This document shows, piece after piece, positions 32,796-42,035 of a DNA stretch of 59,514 nucleotides (position 1 is the first letter of the stretch; every line of letters starts with the position of its first letter). The stretch is from NCBI RefSeq assembly GCF_000364705.1, contig NZ_AQOH01000364.1, positions 1 to 59,514 on the forward strand, in the 5' to 3' direction. Position numbers and translations under genes: made by a program. The notes below the pieces were generated by a model. The model made no database searches and was not told the DNA's origin. It worked only from the letters and a program-made list of their open reading frames with translations. This DNA is from Pseudomonas fuscovaginae SE-1 (GTDB lineage Bacteria > Pseudomonadota > Gammaproteobacteria > Pseudomonadales > Pseudomonadaceae).

Positions 32796-35700
32796 AGCGG
32801 AGTTTCCAGAGCACCGTCGGTACGTACGCCGCGCCAGGCGTTGAAACGGTGGCGCAGGCGATCAAGATAAAGGTAAACCACCGGGGTGGTGTAAAGCGTC
32901 AGGATCTGGCTGAAGATCAGCCCGCCGATGATGGTCAGGCCCAACGGCTGGCGCATCTCCGCACCTTCGGCGGTGCTGAGCATCAGCGGCAGAGCCCCGA
33001 GGATCGCCGCCAGGGTGGTCATCAGGATCGGCCGCAGGCGCAGCAGGCAGGCTTCGCGGATCGACGCCTGGGGCTCGAGGCCACCATTGCGCTCCAGTTG
33101 CAGGGCCAGGTCGATCATCAGGATCGCGTTCTTCTTCACCACCCCGATCAGCAGGAACAATCCGAGCAGGGAAATCAGGCTGAACTCGCCACCCAGCAGG
33201 TAAATGCTGAGCAACGCGCCGACACCGGCCGACGGCAGCGTGGACAGAATGGTCAGCGGGTGGATGTAGCTCTCGTAGAGCACCCCGAGCACCAGGTAGA
33301 CCGCCACCAGCGCCCCAAGAATCATGAACGGCTGGCTTTTCTGGGTCGCGGCAAAGGCATCGCTGGTCCCGGCCATCTTGGCGATCACCGACTCCGGCAG
33401 GCCGAGCTTGGCCACCGCCCGCTCGATCGCGGCCGTGCCCTGCTCCACCGTCACGCCAGGGGCCATGTCGAACGACAGGCTCTGCGAGGCGAACTGCCCC
33501 TCGTGGCTGACCTGGTCTTCCTGCAGGCTGTTCTCGTAGTGCGCGATGGCTGACAGCGGGATGCGCTGGCCGTCGCTGGTGATCACCTTGACCTGGTTCA
33601 GGGTTTCCGGGTCCTGGGCGTATTTCGGGTTGACTTCCATCACCACCTGGTACTGGTTCAGGGTGTCGTAGATGGTGGAAATCTGCCGCTGGCTGTAGGC
33701 GTTGTTCAGCACCGCGGTGACCATGCTCATGTCGACGCCCAGGCGCTTGGCGGTATCGCGATCGACCACCAGGGTGGTCTGCTGGGCGCCACGCCCCTCA
33801 CGAGCGTCAATCGCCGTCAGCTCCGGTAGCCCCTTGAACGCCGTGATTACCTTCGGGTACCACTCGCGCAACGCCGCCAGGTCGTCGCTTTGCAGGATGT
33901 AGGAGTACTGGGAAGTCGTCTGTTCGCGACCGCCACCAAACTGCAGATCCTGGTCGGCCATCAGCATCAACCGCGCGCCAGCGACCTTGGGCATCTCCAC
34001 CCGCAGGCGCTCGATGACCTTCTGCGCCGAGATGTTGCGCTCCTTGATGGGTTTGAGGCGTACCAGCATGAAGGCGTTGTTGGTGCCGTTGTTGCCACCG
34101 ATGAAGCCGGCCACGCTCTGTACCGCCGGGTCGGCCAGGATGGCCTTGCGGAAAGTCTCCATCTTCGGCTGCATCACGCCGAACGACAGGCCGTCATCGC
34201 CGCGGATGAAACCGATCAGTTGCCCGGTGTCCTGCTGCGGCATGAAGGTCTTGGGCACCACCACGTACAGCGCGATGTTGACGCCGATGGTAATCAGCAG
34301 GCTGAGCAGCGTCAGCCGGCGGTGGCGCAACACCCAGTCCAGGCTCTTGCCATAGGCGTCGACCATGCGGTCGTTGGCCTTCTCGCTCCAGCGTTGCAGG
34401 CGCGTCTGTACGCCCTTGGCATGCGGCTTGAGCCAACGGGCGCAGAGCATCGGCGTGAGGGTCAGGGACACCACCAGCGAGACCACGATCGAGGCGGCCA
34501 GGGTGATCGAAAACTCGCGGAACAGACTCTCGATGATCCCGCCCATGAACAGAATCGACAGGAACACCGCCACCAGCGACACGTTCATCGACAGCAGGGT
34601 GAAACCGACCTCCTTCGCCCCCAGGTAGGCCGCCTTCATCGGTGCCACGCCGTCGTCGATATGCCGGGAAATGTTCTCCAGCACCACGATCGCATCGTCC
34701 ACCACCAGCCCCGTGGCCAGGATCAGCGCCATCAGCGACAGGTTGTTCAGGGAGAACCCGTACAGATACATGATGGCGAAGGTGCCGATCAGCGACACCG
34801 GTACCGCCAGGGTCGGAATCAGCGATGCGCGGAAATTGCCGAGGAACAGGTAGACCACCAGCACCACCAGGGCCACGGCGATCAGCAGGGTCATTTCGGC
34901 TTCATGCAGGGTGGCCTTGATCACCGGCGAACGGTCCATGGCCAGGTTCAGCTTGACGCTGGAGGGCAACACCGCCTGCAACGCCGGCAACTGGGCCTTG
35001 ATTTCGTTGACCGTCTCGATGATGTTGGCCCCGGCCTGGCGATTGATCACCAGCAGTACCGCGGCATCATTGTTGAAGAAGCCGCTGTTGTAGCGATCCT
35101 CGACACCGTCGCTGATTTTCGCCACATCGCCCAGGCGCAGGGCGGCGCCGTTCTGGTAGTGGATGATCAGCGGCTCATAGTCCTTGGCCTTCTCCAGTTG
35201 GTCATTGGCCTGCACCTGCCAGTTGCGCCGGTCATCCTCCAGCGACCCCTTGGGCCGACGTACGTTGGCATTGGCGATCGTGGTGCGCACGTCGTCCAGC
35301 GCCACCCCATACTGGTTCAGCGCCTGGGGTTCGAGTTCGATGCGTACCGCTGGCAGCGAGCTGCCACCGATCTGCACCTCCCCCACGCCCGGGACCTGGG
35401 ACAGGCTCTGGGACAGGATGGTCGAGGCCAGGTCGTACAGCTGGCCCTTCTGCAACACGTCGGAAGTCAGCGACAGCACCATGACCGGCGCCTGGGACGG
35501 GTTGACCTTCTTGTAGGTCGGCATGCTGCGCATGCCGCTGGGCAGCAGGTTGCGCGAGGCGTTGATGGCCGCCTGCACTTCCCGCGCCGCGCCATTGATG
35601 TCGCGGTCCAGGTCGAACTGCAGGATCACCCGGGTCGAGCCCTGGCTGGAACGGCTGCTCATGGTGTTGACCCCGGGGATCACCCCGAAGGAACGCTCCA

Positions 35701-35899
35701 GTGGCGTGGCCACGGTCGAGGCCATCACCTCCGGGCTGGCACCCGGCAGGCTGGCCTGGACCACGATCACCGGGAAATCCATCTGCGGCAATGGCGACAC
35801 CGGCAACAGGCCGAAGCTGACGCCACCGAGCAGGACGATCGCCAGGCTCAGCAGCATGGTCGCTACCGGCCGGCGGATGAAGGGTCCGGAAAGGTTCAT
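32792..35899 (-). CDS. muxC: RND multidrug efflux transporter, MdtC/MuxC type
   Basis: 1,035 residues from ATG 35899, overlapping the muxB stop by 4 bp. Twelve-helix RND topology: FIRRPVATMLLSLAIVLLGG at the N-terminus, GLVVDDAIVVLENISRHIDDG in helix 4 with the proton-relay Asp pair, and GVVKKNAILMIDLALQLERNG plus RLRPILMTTLAAILGALPLM in the C-terminal half. It differs from MuxB in the porter domains, consistent with the heteromultimeric MdtBC/MuxBC pump in which both subunits are needed. Known substrates of homologues include beta-lactams, macrolides and bile-like compounds. Confidence 0.93.
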   Translation of the reverse strand: MNLSGPFIRRPVATMLLSLAIVLLGGVSFGLLPVSPLPQMDFPVIVVQASLPGASPEVMASTVATPLERSFGVIPGVNTMSSRSSQGSTRVILQFDLDRDINGAAREVQAAINASRNLLPSGMRSMPTYKKVNPSQAPVMVLSLTSDVLQKGQLYDLASTILSQSLSQVPGVGEVQIGGSSLPAVRIELEPQALNQYGVALDDVRTTIANANVRRPKGSLEDDRRNWQVQANDQLEKAKDYEPLIIHYQNGAALRLGDVAKISDGVEDRYNSGFFNNDAAVLLVINRQAGANIIETVNEIKAQLPALQAVLPSSVKLNLAMDRSPVIKATLHEAEMTLLIAVALVVLVVYLFLGNFRASLIPTLAVPVSLIGTFAIMYLYGFSLNNLSLMALILATGLVVDDAIVVLENISRHIDDGVAPMKAAYLGAKEVGFTLLSMNVSLVAVFLSILFMGGIIESLFREFSITLAASIVVSLVVSLTLTPMLCARWLKPHAKGVQTRLQRWSEKANDRMVDAYGKSLDWVLRHRRLTLLSLLITIGVNIALYVVVPKTFMPQQDTGQLIGFIRGDDGLSFGVMQPKMETFRKAILADPAVQSVAGFIGGNNGTNNAFMLVRLKPIKERNISAQKVIERLRVEMPKVAGARLMLMADQDLQFGGGREQTTSQYSYILQSDDLAALREWYPKVITAFKGLPELTAIDAREGRGAQQTTLVVDRDTAKRLGVDMSMVTAVLNNAYSQRQISTIYDTLNQYQVVMEVNPKYAQDPETLNQVKVITSDGQRIPLSAIAHYENSLQEDQVSHEGQFASQSLSFDMAPGVTVEQGTAAIERAVAKLGLPESVIAKMAGTSDAFAATQKSQPFMILGALVAVYLVLGVLYESYIHPLTILSTLPSAGVGALLSIYLLGGEFSLISLLGLFLLIGVVKKNAILMIDLALQLERNGGLEPQASIREACLLRLRPILMTTLAAILGALPLMLSTAEGAEMRQPLGLTIIGGLIFSQILTLYTTPVVYLYLDRLRHRFNAWRGVRTDGALETPL

Positions 35900-38800
35900 G
35901 TGTCGGCCTGCTCCAGGCGGCTCGGATGCCGGCCCCAACGCCGTCCGAGACGGTCGAAGAACAGGTAGATCACCGGCGTGGTGAACAGCGTCAACACCTG
36001 ACTGACCAGCAACCCGCCAACCATCACCAGGCCCAGCGGCTGGCGCAGCTCGGCCCCGGAACCGGTGGCGAGCATCAGCGGCACGGCCCCGAACAGCGCG
36101 GCCAGGGTGGTCATCAGGATCGGCCGGAAGCGCAGCAGTGCCGCCTGGTAGATCGCCTGCTCGGGCGCAATGCCCTGGTTGCGCTCGGCGTCGAGGGCGA
36201 AGTCGATCATCATGATCGCGTTCTTCTTGACGATACCGATCAGCAGGATAATACCGATGATGGCGATCATGCCCAGGTCATTGCCGCTGAGAATCAGCGC
36301 CAGCAAGGCACCGACCGCGGCCGACGGCAGGGTCGAGAGGATCGTCACCGGGTGGATGTAGCTCTCGTAGAGCACCCCGAGCACGATGTACATGGTCACC
36401 ACCGCCGCCAGTATCAGCAGCAAGGTGCTCGACAGCGAGGCCTGGAAGGCTTCGGCGGCGCCCTGGAACTGGGTCTGCACGCCGATCGGCATGCCGATGT
36501 CCTGCTTGACCTGTTCGATGATCTCGACGCCCTTGCCCAGGGCGATGCCCGGCGCCAGGTTGAACGACATGGTCACCGCCGGGAACTGGCCGATATGGGA
36601 AATCGCCAGTTGCGCCTGGCGTTCCTCGATCCGGGCCAGACTCGACAGGCGAACCTGGCTGCCGCTGGTGGTCTTGACGTGGATCTGGTCGAGCGCCGCC
36701 GGGCCGATCTTCTCCCCGGCCTGGGCCTGGAGCACCACGCGATACTGGCTGGCCTGGGTGTAGATGGTGGAGATCTGCCGCTGGCCGAAGCCGTCGTACA
36801 GCGCATCGGTGATATCGGAAACCGAGACTCCCAGCCGCGAGGCGGCATCGCGGTCGATCACCAGGTATACCTGCAGGCCCTTGTCTTGCAGGTCGCTGGC
36901 GACATCGGTCAGTTCCGGCCGCTCGGCCAGGGCCTGCAGCAGCTTGCCACTCCACTCGGCGAGCAGGTCGGCATCCGGCGAGGACATGCTGAACTGGTAC
37001 TGGGTCCGGCTGACGCGGTCCTCGATGGTCAGGTCCTGCACCGGCTGCATGAACAGGCGGATACCCACCAGCTTGTCCACCCGCGGTTGCAGGCGGGCGA
37101 TCACCTGCGCTGCGCTGAGGTCACGCTGGCGGTGCGGTTTGAGGTTGATCAGCAGGCGCCCGCTGTTGAGGGTGGCGTTGTCGCCATCGACACCGATGTA
37201 GGATGACAGGCTTTCCACCGCCGGGTCGGCCAGAATCACCTTGGCCAGCTCCTGTTGGCGCTGGCTCATGGCCGCGAACGATACGGCCTGCGGCGCCTCG
37301 GAAATGCCCTGGATCACCCCGGTGTCCTGCACCGGGAAGAAGCCCTTGGGTACCATCAGGTAGAGGAAAACGGTCAGTGCCAGGGTGCCGATGGCGACCA
37401 GCAGGGTCAGCGGCTGGTGCTTCAGTACCCATTGCAGCTTGCGTCCGTAGGCTTCGATCAGCCAGTCGATCCAGGCGCCGCTGGCGCGGTAGAAACGCCC
37501 CTGCTCCTCTTCCCTGGGCTCGCGCTTGAGCAGGCGCGCGCACATCATCGGGGTCAGGGTCAGCGAGACCACCAGGGAAATCAGGATCGCCACCGCCAGG
37601 GTGATGGCGAACTCGCGGAACAACCGTCCGACCACGTCAGCCATGAACAGCAGTGGGATCAGTACCGCGATCAGCGACAGGGTCAGCGACACCAGGGTGA
37701 AACCGATCTGCCTGGCGCCCTTTAGCGCCGCCTGCATCGGGCTGTCGCCCTCCTCGACGAAGCGCGAGATGTTTTCCAGCATGACGATGGCATCGTCGAC
37801 CACGAAACCGGTGGCGATGGTCAACGCCATCAGCGTCAGGTTGTTGACCGAGAAGCCCGCCAGGTACATCACCCCAAAGGTACCGATCAGCGACAGCGGT
37901 ACGGCTACCGACGGAATGATGGTGGCACTGGCCCGACGCAGGAACAGGAACGTCACCATCACCACCAGGGCGATGGCGATCAGCAGTTCGTGCTGCACGT
38001 CGGTCACGGAAGCACGGATGGTCTGGGTGCGGTCGGTCAGCACGGCGACGTCGATGCCGGCCGGCAGGTTGTCGGTGATGCTCGGCAACAGCGCCTTGAT
38101 CCGGTCGACCACCTCGATCACGTTGGCCCCTGGCTGGCGCTGGATATTGAGCAGCACGGCCTGGTTTTCATTGGCCCAGGCCGCCAGGCGTTCGTTTTCC
38201 GCGCCATCGACGATTTCAGCCACATCCTTGAGCCGCAATGGCGCGCCGTTCTTGTAGGCGAGGATCAGTTCGGCGTACTCCTTGGGCGAGCGCAACTGAT
38301 CGTTGGCATCGAGCATCGATACGCGGGTCGGGCCGTCGAAGTTGCCCTTGGGCTGGTTGACGTTGGAGGCGCCGATCAGCGTGCGCACGTCGGACAGGTT
38401 CAGGCCGTTGGCCGCCAGGGCCTCCGGGTTGACCTTGATCCGCACAGCCTGGCGCTGGCCACCGGCGATGCTGACCATGCCGACGCCGCTGATCTGGGCG
38501 ATCTTCTGCGCCATGCGGGTGTCGACCAGGTCGTTGAGCTTGGGCAGCAGCATGGTTTTCGAGGTGATCGCCAGGGTCAGTACCGGGGTATCCGCCGGGT
38601 TGACCTTGTTGTAAACCGGTGGTGCCGGCAGATCCTTCGGCAGCAGGTTGGTCGCGGCGTTGATCGCCGCCTGCACCTGTTGCTCGGCGACATCCATGTT
38701 GATGTCGAGATTGAAGCGCAGGGTCAGCACCGAGGCGCCGCCGGAGCTGGTGGACGCCATCTGGGTCAGCCCGGGCATCTGCCCGAACTGGCGCTCCAGC

Positions 38801-38997
38801 GGCGCGGTGACCGCGCTGGTCATCACGTCCGGGCTGGCGCCCGGATACAGGGTCATGACACGGATCGTCGGGTAATCGACCTGGGGCAGCGCCGATACCG
38901 GCAGCAGCCGGTAGGCGATCACCCCGGCCAGGACGATCGCCAGCATGCTCAGGGTGGTGGCTACCGGGCGGAGAATGAACAGCCGCGAGAGATTCAT
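35896..38997 (-). CDS. muxB: RND multidrug efflux transporter, MdtB/MuxB type
   Basis: 1,033 residues. N-terminal FILRPVATTLSMLAIVLAGVI, helix 4 GFVVDDAIVMLENISRFVEEG, and C-terminal GIVKKNAIMMIDFALDAERNQG with RFRPILMTTLAALFGAVPLM. It pairs with MuxC to form the inner-membrane proton antiporter. Both ends overlap neighbouring genes by ATGA (38994-38997 with muxA; 35896-35899 with muxC), implying stoichiometric coupled translation. Confidence 0.93.
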   Translation of the reverse strand: MNLSRLFILRPVATTLSMLAIVLAGVIAYRLLPVSALPQVDYPTIRVMTLYPGASPDVMTSAVTAPLERQFGQMPGLTQMASTSSGGASVLTLRFNLDINMDVAEQQVQAAINAATNLLPKDLPAPPVYNKVNPADTPVLTLAITSKTMLLPKLNDLVDTRMAQKIAQISGVGMVSIAGGQRQAVRIKVNPEALAANGLNLSDVRTLIGASNVNQPKGNFDGPTRVSMLDANDQLRSPKEYAELILAYKNGAPLRLKDVAEIVDGAENERLAAWANENQAVLLNIQRQPGANVIEVVDRIKALLPSITDNLPAGIDVAVLTDRTQTIRASVTDVQHELLIAIALVVMVTFLFLRRASATIIPSVAVPLSLIGTFGVMYLAGFSVNNLTLMALTIATGFVVDDAIVMLENISRFVEEGDSPMQAALKGARQIGFTLVSLTLSLIAVLIPLLFMADVVGRLFREFAITLAVAILISLVVSLTLTPMMCARLLKREPREEEQGRFYRASGAWIDWLIEAYGRKLQWVLKHQPLTLLVAIGTLALTVFLYLMVPKGFFPVQDTGVIQGISEAPQAVSFAAMSQRQQELAKVILADPAVESLSSYIGVDGDNATLNSGRLLINLKPHRQRDLSAAQVIARLQPRVDKLVGIRLFMQPVQDLTIEDRVSRTQYQFSMSSPDADLLAEWSGKLLQALAERPELTDVASDLQDKGLQVYLVIDRDAASRLGVSVSDITDALYDGFGQRQISTIYTQASQYRVVLQAQAGEKIGPAALDQIHVKTTSGSQVRLSSLARIEERQAQLAISHIGQFPAVTMSFNLAPGIALGKGVEIIEQVKQDIGMPIGVQTQFQGAAEAFQASLSSTLLLILAAVVTMYIVLGVLYESYIHPVTILSTLPSAAVGALLALILSGNDLGMIAIIGIILLIGIVKKNAIMMIDFALDAERNQGIAPEQAIYQAALLRFRPILMTTLAALFGAVPLMLATGSGAELRQPLGLVMVGGLLVSQVLTLFTTPVIYLFFDRLGRRWGRHPSRLEQADT

Positions 38998-40295
38998 GCG
39001 CCGACCTTTTTCGCCTTGGCCTCAGCCCCTGCGTCCGCGTCCTTGGCCTTGGAGCCATGCAACTGCCCTGCTGGCGTGCTCGGCACGTCCTGGCTGTCAT
39101 TGACCACTTCCACCTCGCCGCCGTCCTTGAGACGGTCGGTGCCTTCCAGCACGACGCGATCGCCGGCGGCCAGGCCCGAAGTGATCACGGTGACGTTGCC
39201 GTCGCTTGGACCGACTTTCAATGGACGAATCTTGACTTTCTTCTCGCCATCCAGCGCATAGACGAAGGTGCCGTCGGTACCGAACTGGATCGCCGCACTC
39301 GGGGCCAGTATCACACCCTTGAGCGTGTCGGCGAGCAGGCGCACATTGACGAACTGGTTGGGGAACAGGTTCTGGTCCTTGTTTTCGTAGAGCGCCTTGA
39401 ACTTCAGGGTGCCGGTGGTGATATCAATCTGGTTGTCGATGCTTTGCAGCACACCGGTGGCCTGCAGCTTAACGTCACCGCGGTCCCAGGCTTCGGCCGG
39501 CAGGTGCGCGCCGCTGCGGAAACGCGGCAGGACCACATCCAGATTGTTCTCAGGCAAGGTGAACGCGACGCTGATCGGCTGGGTCTGAGTGATCACGGCC
39601 ACGGCCTGGGTGTCGTTGGCCGCCAGCAGGTTGCCGACGTCCAGTTGACGCAGGCCCAGGCGTCCGGAAATCGGCGCACGGATCTTGGTGAACGCCAGGT
39701 TGAGCTTGGCGGCGTCGACCGCCCCCTGGTTGTTCTTCACCGTGCCCTGGTACTGCAGCACGGTGGCTTCGGCGGTATCCAGGGTCTGCTTGGCGATGCT
39801 GTCCTCGGCATACAGCCCGCGATAGCGCTGCAGGTCGACCTGGGCATTCTTCAGTTGCGCCTGGCTCTGCAACAAGGTGCCCTGGGCCTGCAGCAAGGCG
39901 CTTTCATAGTTGCGTGGGTCGATCTCGGCGAGCACATCGCCGGCCTTGACCATCTGCCCTTCCTGAAAGTTGATCTTGACCAGTTGGCCACCGACCTGCG
40001 CCCGCACATTGACCGTGTTCAACGCGGTGACAGTGCCCAGTGCCTTGTAGTAGAGCGGGAAGTCGCCGACGGTCGCCGGAGCCACGCGCACCGGTACCGG
40101 GCCGGTGGAGGCGCCGAAACCGGGGCGCATCATGCCTGTCTTGCCGGTATGCCCAGCCGGCTTGTGTTCGGTCTTGTGCTCGCCGGCCGGCCAGAAATGC
40201 CAGCACAGCGCCGCGATGATCAGCACGGTGAACAGGCCAAACAGCCAACGACGGGATTTGCGGGGAGCAGAGGATTGCATGGAGTGATCAACCAT
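38994..40295 (-). CDS. muxA: RND efflux periplasmic adaptor, MdtA/MuxA type
   Basis: 433 residues. One membrane anchor (RRWLFGLFTVLIIAALCWHFW), a His/Lys-rich linker (GEHKTEHKPAGHTGK), lipoyl halves (GTVTALNTVNVRAQVGGQLV, then FTKIRAPISGRLGLRQLDVG), a coiled coil and a C-terminal beta-barrel, closing in a charged Lys/Ala tail. ATG 40295 is the first start after AAGGAAG, which sits rather far upstream; ATG 40277 is possible. It is the first gene of muxA-muxB-muxC-opmB. Confidence 0.92.
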   Translation of the reverse strand: MVDHSMQSSAPRKSRRWLFGLFTVLIIAALCWHFWPAGEHKTEHKPAGHTGKTGMMRPGFGASTGPVPVRVAPATVGDFPLYYKALGTVTALNTVNVRAQVGGQLVKINFQEGQMVKAGDVLAEIDPRNYESALLQAQGTLLQSQAQLKNAQVDLQRYRGLYAEDSIAKQTLDTAEATVLQYQGTVKNNQGAVDAAKLNLAFTKIRAPISGRLGLRQLDVGNLLAANDTQAVAVITQTQPISVAFTLPENNLDVVLPRFRSGAHLPAEAWDRGDVKLQATGVLQSIDNQIDITTGTLKFKALYENKDQNLFPNQFVNVRLLADTLKGVILAPSAAIQFGTDGTFVYALDGEKKVKIRPLKVGPSDGNVTVITSGLAAGDRVVLEGTDRLKDGGEVEVVNDSQDVPSTPAGQLHGSKAKDADAGAEAKAKKVGA

Positions 40296-40431
40296 TGTGG
40301 GCGAGAGCTTCTTCCTTAGGAGCCTGAAAGATAAGCACTCAAATGTTTCATGCAAAGTGCCTTTACCGGCAATTTACCTTTGCATGACCTTCTTCGACCT
40401 GCGACCAAGGCACTGAAACGCAAATGAAAAA

Positions 40432-40452
40432 CGGCCCGGGAGGTGCGGGCCG
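40432..40452 (-). terminator. Intrinsic terminator of the first tpx copy
   Basis: Stem CGGCCCG/CGGGCCG with a 7-nt loop, followed on the minus strand by a T5 tract, 20 bp after the stop. Confidence 0.8.
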
Positions 40453-40471
40453 GTAACACCTGCACGGTCGC

Positions 40472-40972
40472 TTACTGCAGGACAGCAAGGGCGGCGGCGT
40501 AGTCGGGTTCCTGGCCAATATCGGCGACCAGTTCGCTGTGCAGCACCTGATCGTGCTCGTCGAGGACCAGTACAGCCCTGGCGGTGAGGCCGGCGAGCGG
40601 GCCATCGGCAATGGCTACACCGTAGTCTTGCATGAATCGACCGCTGCGCAAGGTCGACAGGTTCCGCACGTTTTCCAGGCCTTCGGCACCGCAGAAGCGC
40701 GCCTGGGCGAACGGCAGGTCGGCGGAGATGCACAGCACCACGGTATTGCTCAGCCCATTGGCGTGAGCGTTGAAGGCTCGGACCGACTTGGCGCAGGTCG
40801 GCGTGTCGACGCTGGGGAAGATGTTCAGCACCTTGCGCCGGCCGGCGAAGTCGCTCAGCTCGACATCGGCCAGGTCCTTGTTCACCAGGGAAAATGCGGG
40901 GGCACGAGTGCCGGGGAGCGGCAGCTCGCCGTCGACCTGCACCACCACACCCCTGCGCGTCACTTGAGCCAT
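40472..40972 (-). CDS. tpx: Thiol peroxidase, tandem copy A
   Basis: 166 residues. Atypical 2-Cys peroxiredoxin: peroxidatic Cys in SVDTPTCAKSVRAFN and resolving Cys in PFAQARFCGAEG, with the FSLVNKDL start of the fold. It reduces H2O2 and organic hydroperoxides using thioredoxin; Tpx is usually periplasmic in enterobacteria, but no signal peptide is seen. It is about 70% similar by eye to the adjacent copy at 41142-41642 in the same orientation, so this is a tandem duplication. Copy A is the more diverged in the N-terminal residues (RRGVVVQVDGELPLPGTRA). Confidence 0.93.
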   Translation of the reverse strand: MAQVTRRGVVVQVDGELPLPGTRAPAFSLVNKDLADVELSDFAGRRKVLNIFPSVDTPTCAKSVRAFNAHANGLSNTVVLCISADLPFAQARFCGAEGLENVRNLSTLRSGRFMQDYGVAIADGPLAGLTARAVLVLDEHDQVLHSELVADIGQEPDYAAALAVLQ

Positions 40973-41098
40973 GAAGCGAATCCTTTTGAACGGTTGTCGG
41001 ATAAAGGTCGAAGTTAACCACGATATGACGCCGACACCTACGTCCAAACATGAATTGTCACAGCACCAGGCCCGCGCCAGAGCGTTGCGCAAACGAAA

Positions 41099-41122
41099 AC
41101 GGCCTGGACGAGGCCAGGCCGT
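41099..41122 (-). terminator. Intrinsic terminator of the second tpx copy
   Basis: ACGGCCTGG pairs with CCAGGCCGT around a 6-nt loop, followed by TTTTCG on the minus strand. It lies between the two tpx genes, so each copy has its own terminator. Confidence 0.8.
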
Positions 41123-41141
41123 GGGTGACTGGCGTCGCCGC

Positions 41142-41642
41142 TTACTTCAATACAGCCAGGGCCGCTTCGTAGTTCGGCTCGTCGGCGATCTCGCCGACCA
41201 GCTCGCTGTGCAGGACATTGTTGTTTTCGTCCAGCACCACCACCGCGCGGGCGGTCAGGCCGGTCAGCGGGCCTTCGGCGATGGCCACGCCGTAGTTCTC
41301 GATGAACTCGCGGCCACGCAGGGTCGACAGGTTCTGCACGTTCTCCAGGCCTTCGGCACCGCAGAAGCGCGCCTGGGCGAACGGCAGGTCAGCCGAGATG
41401 CACAGCACCACGGTGTTTGCCACGTCGTTGGCCTGGGCGTTGAACTTGCGCACGGAGGTGGCGCAGGTCGGGGTGTCGACGCTTGGGAAAATATTCAGCA
41501 CCTTGCGCTTGCCGGCAAAGCTTTCCAGGGTGACGTCGGCCAGGCCGGCGTTGACCAGGGAAAAGGCCGGGGCCTTGGAGCCGACCTGCGGCAGCTGACC
41601 GTTGACCTTGACCGGGTTGCCTTTGAGGGTGACTTGAGCCAT
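41142..41642 (-). CDS. tpx: Thiol peroxidase, tandem copy B
   Basis: 166 residues, same length as copy A with no indels apparent. The catalytic Cys in SVDTPTCATSVRKFN and the resolving Cys in PFAQARFCGAEG are both kept, as is the Arg pocket region. It is closer than copy A to the usual Pseudomonas Tpx N-terminus (VTLKGNPVKVNGQLP). GGAAGGATTTCGTTC precedes ATG 41642. A 169-bp gap with a terminator separates it from copy A, so the copies can be regulated independently. Confidence 0.95.
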   Translation of the reverse strand: MAQVTLKGNPVKVNGQLPQVGSKAPAFSLVNAGLADVTLESFAGKRKVLNIFPSVDTPTCATSVRKFNAQANDVANTVVLCISADLPFAQARFCGAEGLENVQNLSTLRGREFIENYGVAIAEGPLTGLTARAVVVLDENNNVLHSELVGEIADEPNYEAALAVLK

Positions 41643-42035
41643 GAACGAAATCCTTCCAGAAATATTTGAAGAGGCCGAAGTTAAGCATGAAAGCGTCGAT
41701 CGACCTATGGGGGCGAGCGACAAATTCGCACACCCTGGCGGGGCCGGCAAATCTGAAATGCAGTTTTTTACTGTAGGAACTTGCGCGGAAACTGCCGTCG
41801 CACTCCTGGGACCGCCTCAATGGGCGCGCCGTTCCCCTGAAAGGCAAAAACAGCACGATCGGCTCGATCAAATTCCATATCAGAACACATCAGGCCCAAT
41901 CCACACAGGATAAAAGCCTGATCCGCATGAATGAAGCATTTCTGAGTCTGTTTTGCCTGCACGACAGTTCCTACAGTCACTCCCATGTCGGGCCAGGGTG
42001 GCCTGGCGGATCTGGCAACCGTGGAAGACCTGAGC
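41643..42035. other. Intergenic region between tpx and ccoN
   Basis: 393 bp holding the divergent promoters of tpx and the orphan ccoN. No exact Anr/FNR box (TTGAT-N4-ATCAA) is present. A GATCGGCTCGATC imperfect repeat (41858-41870) lies about 170 bp before ccoN and is not a known operator. No gene is recognised. Confidence 0.4.

Noticed and set aside
41643..42035. Anr/FNR box before ccoN
   Set aside because: The nearest sequences (GGCTCGATCAAATT, CCATATCAGA) do not match TTGAT-N4-ATCAA at both halves.
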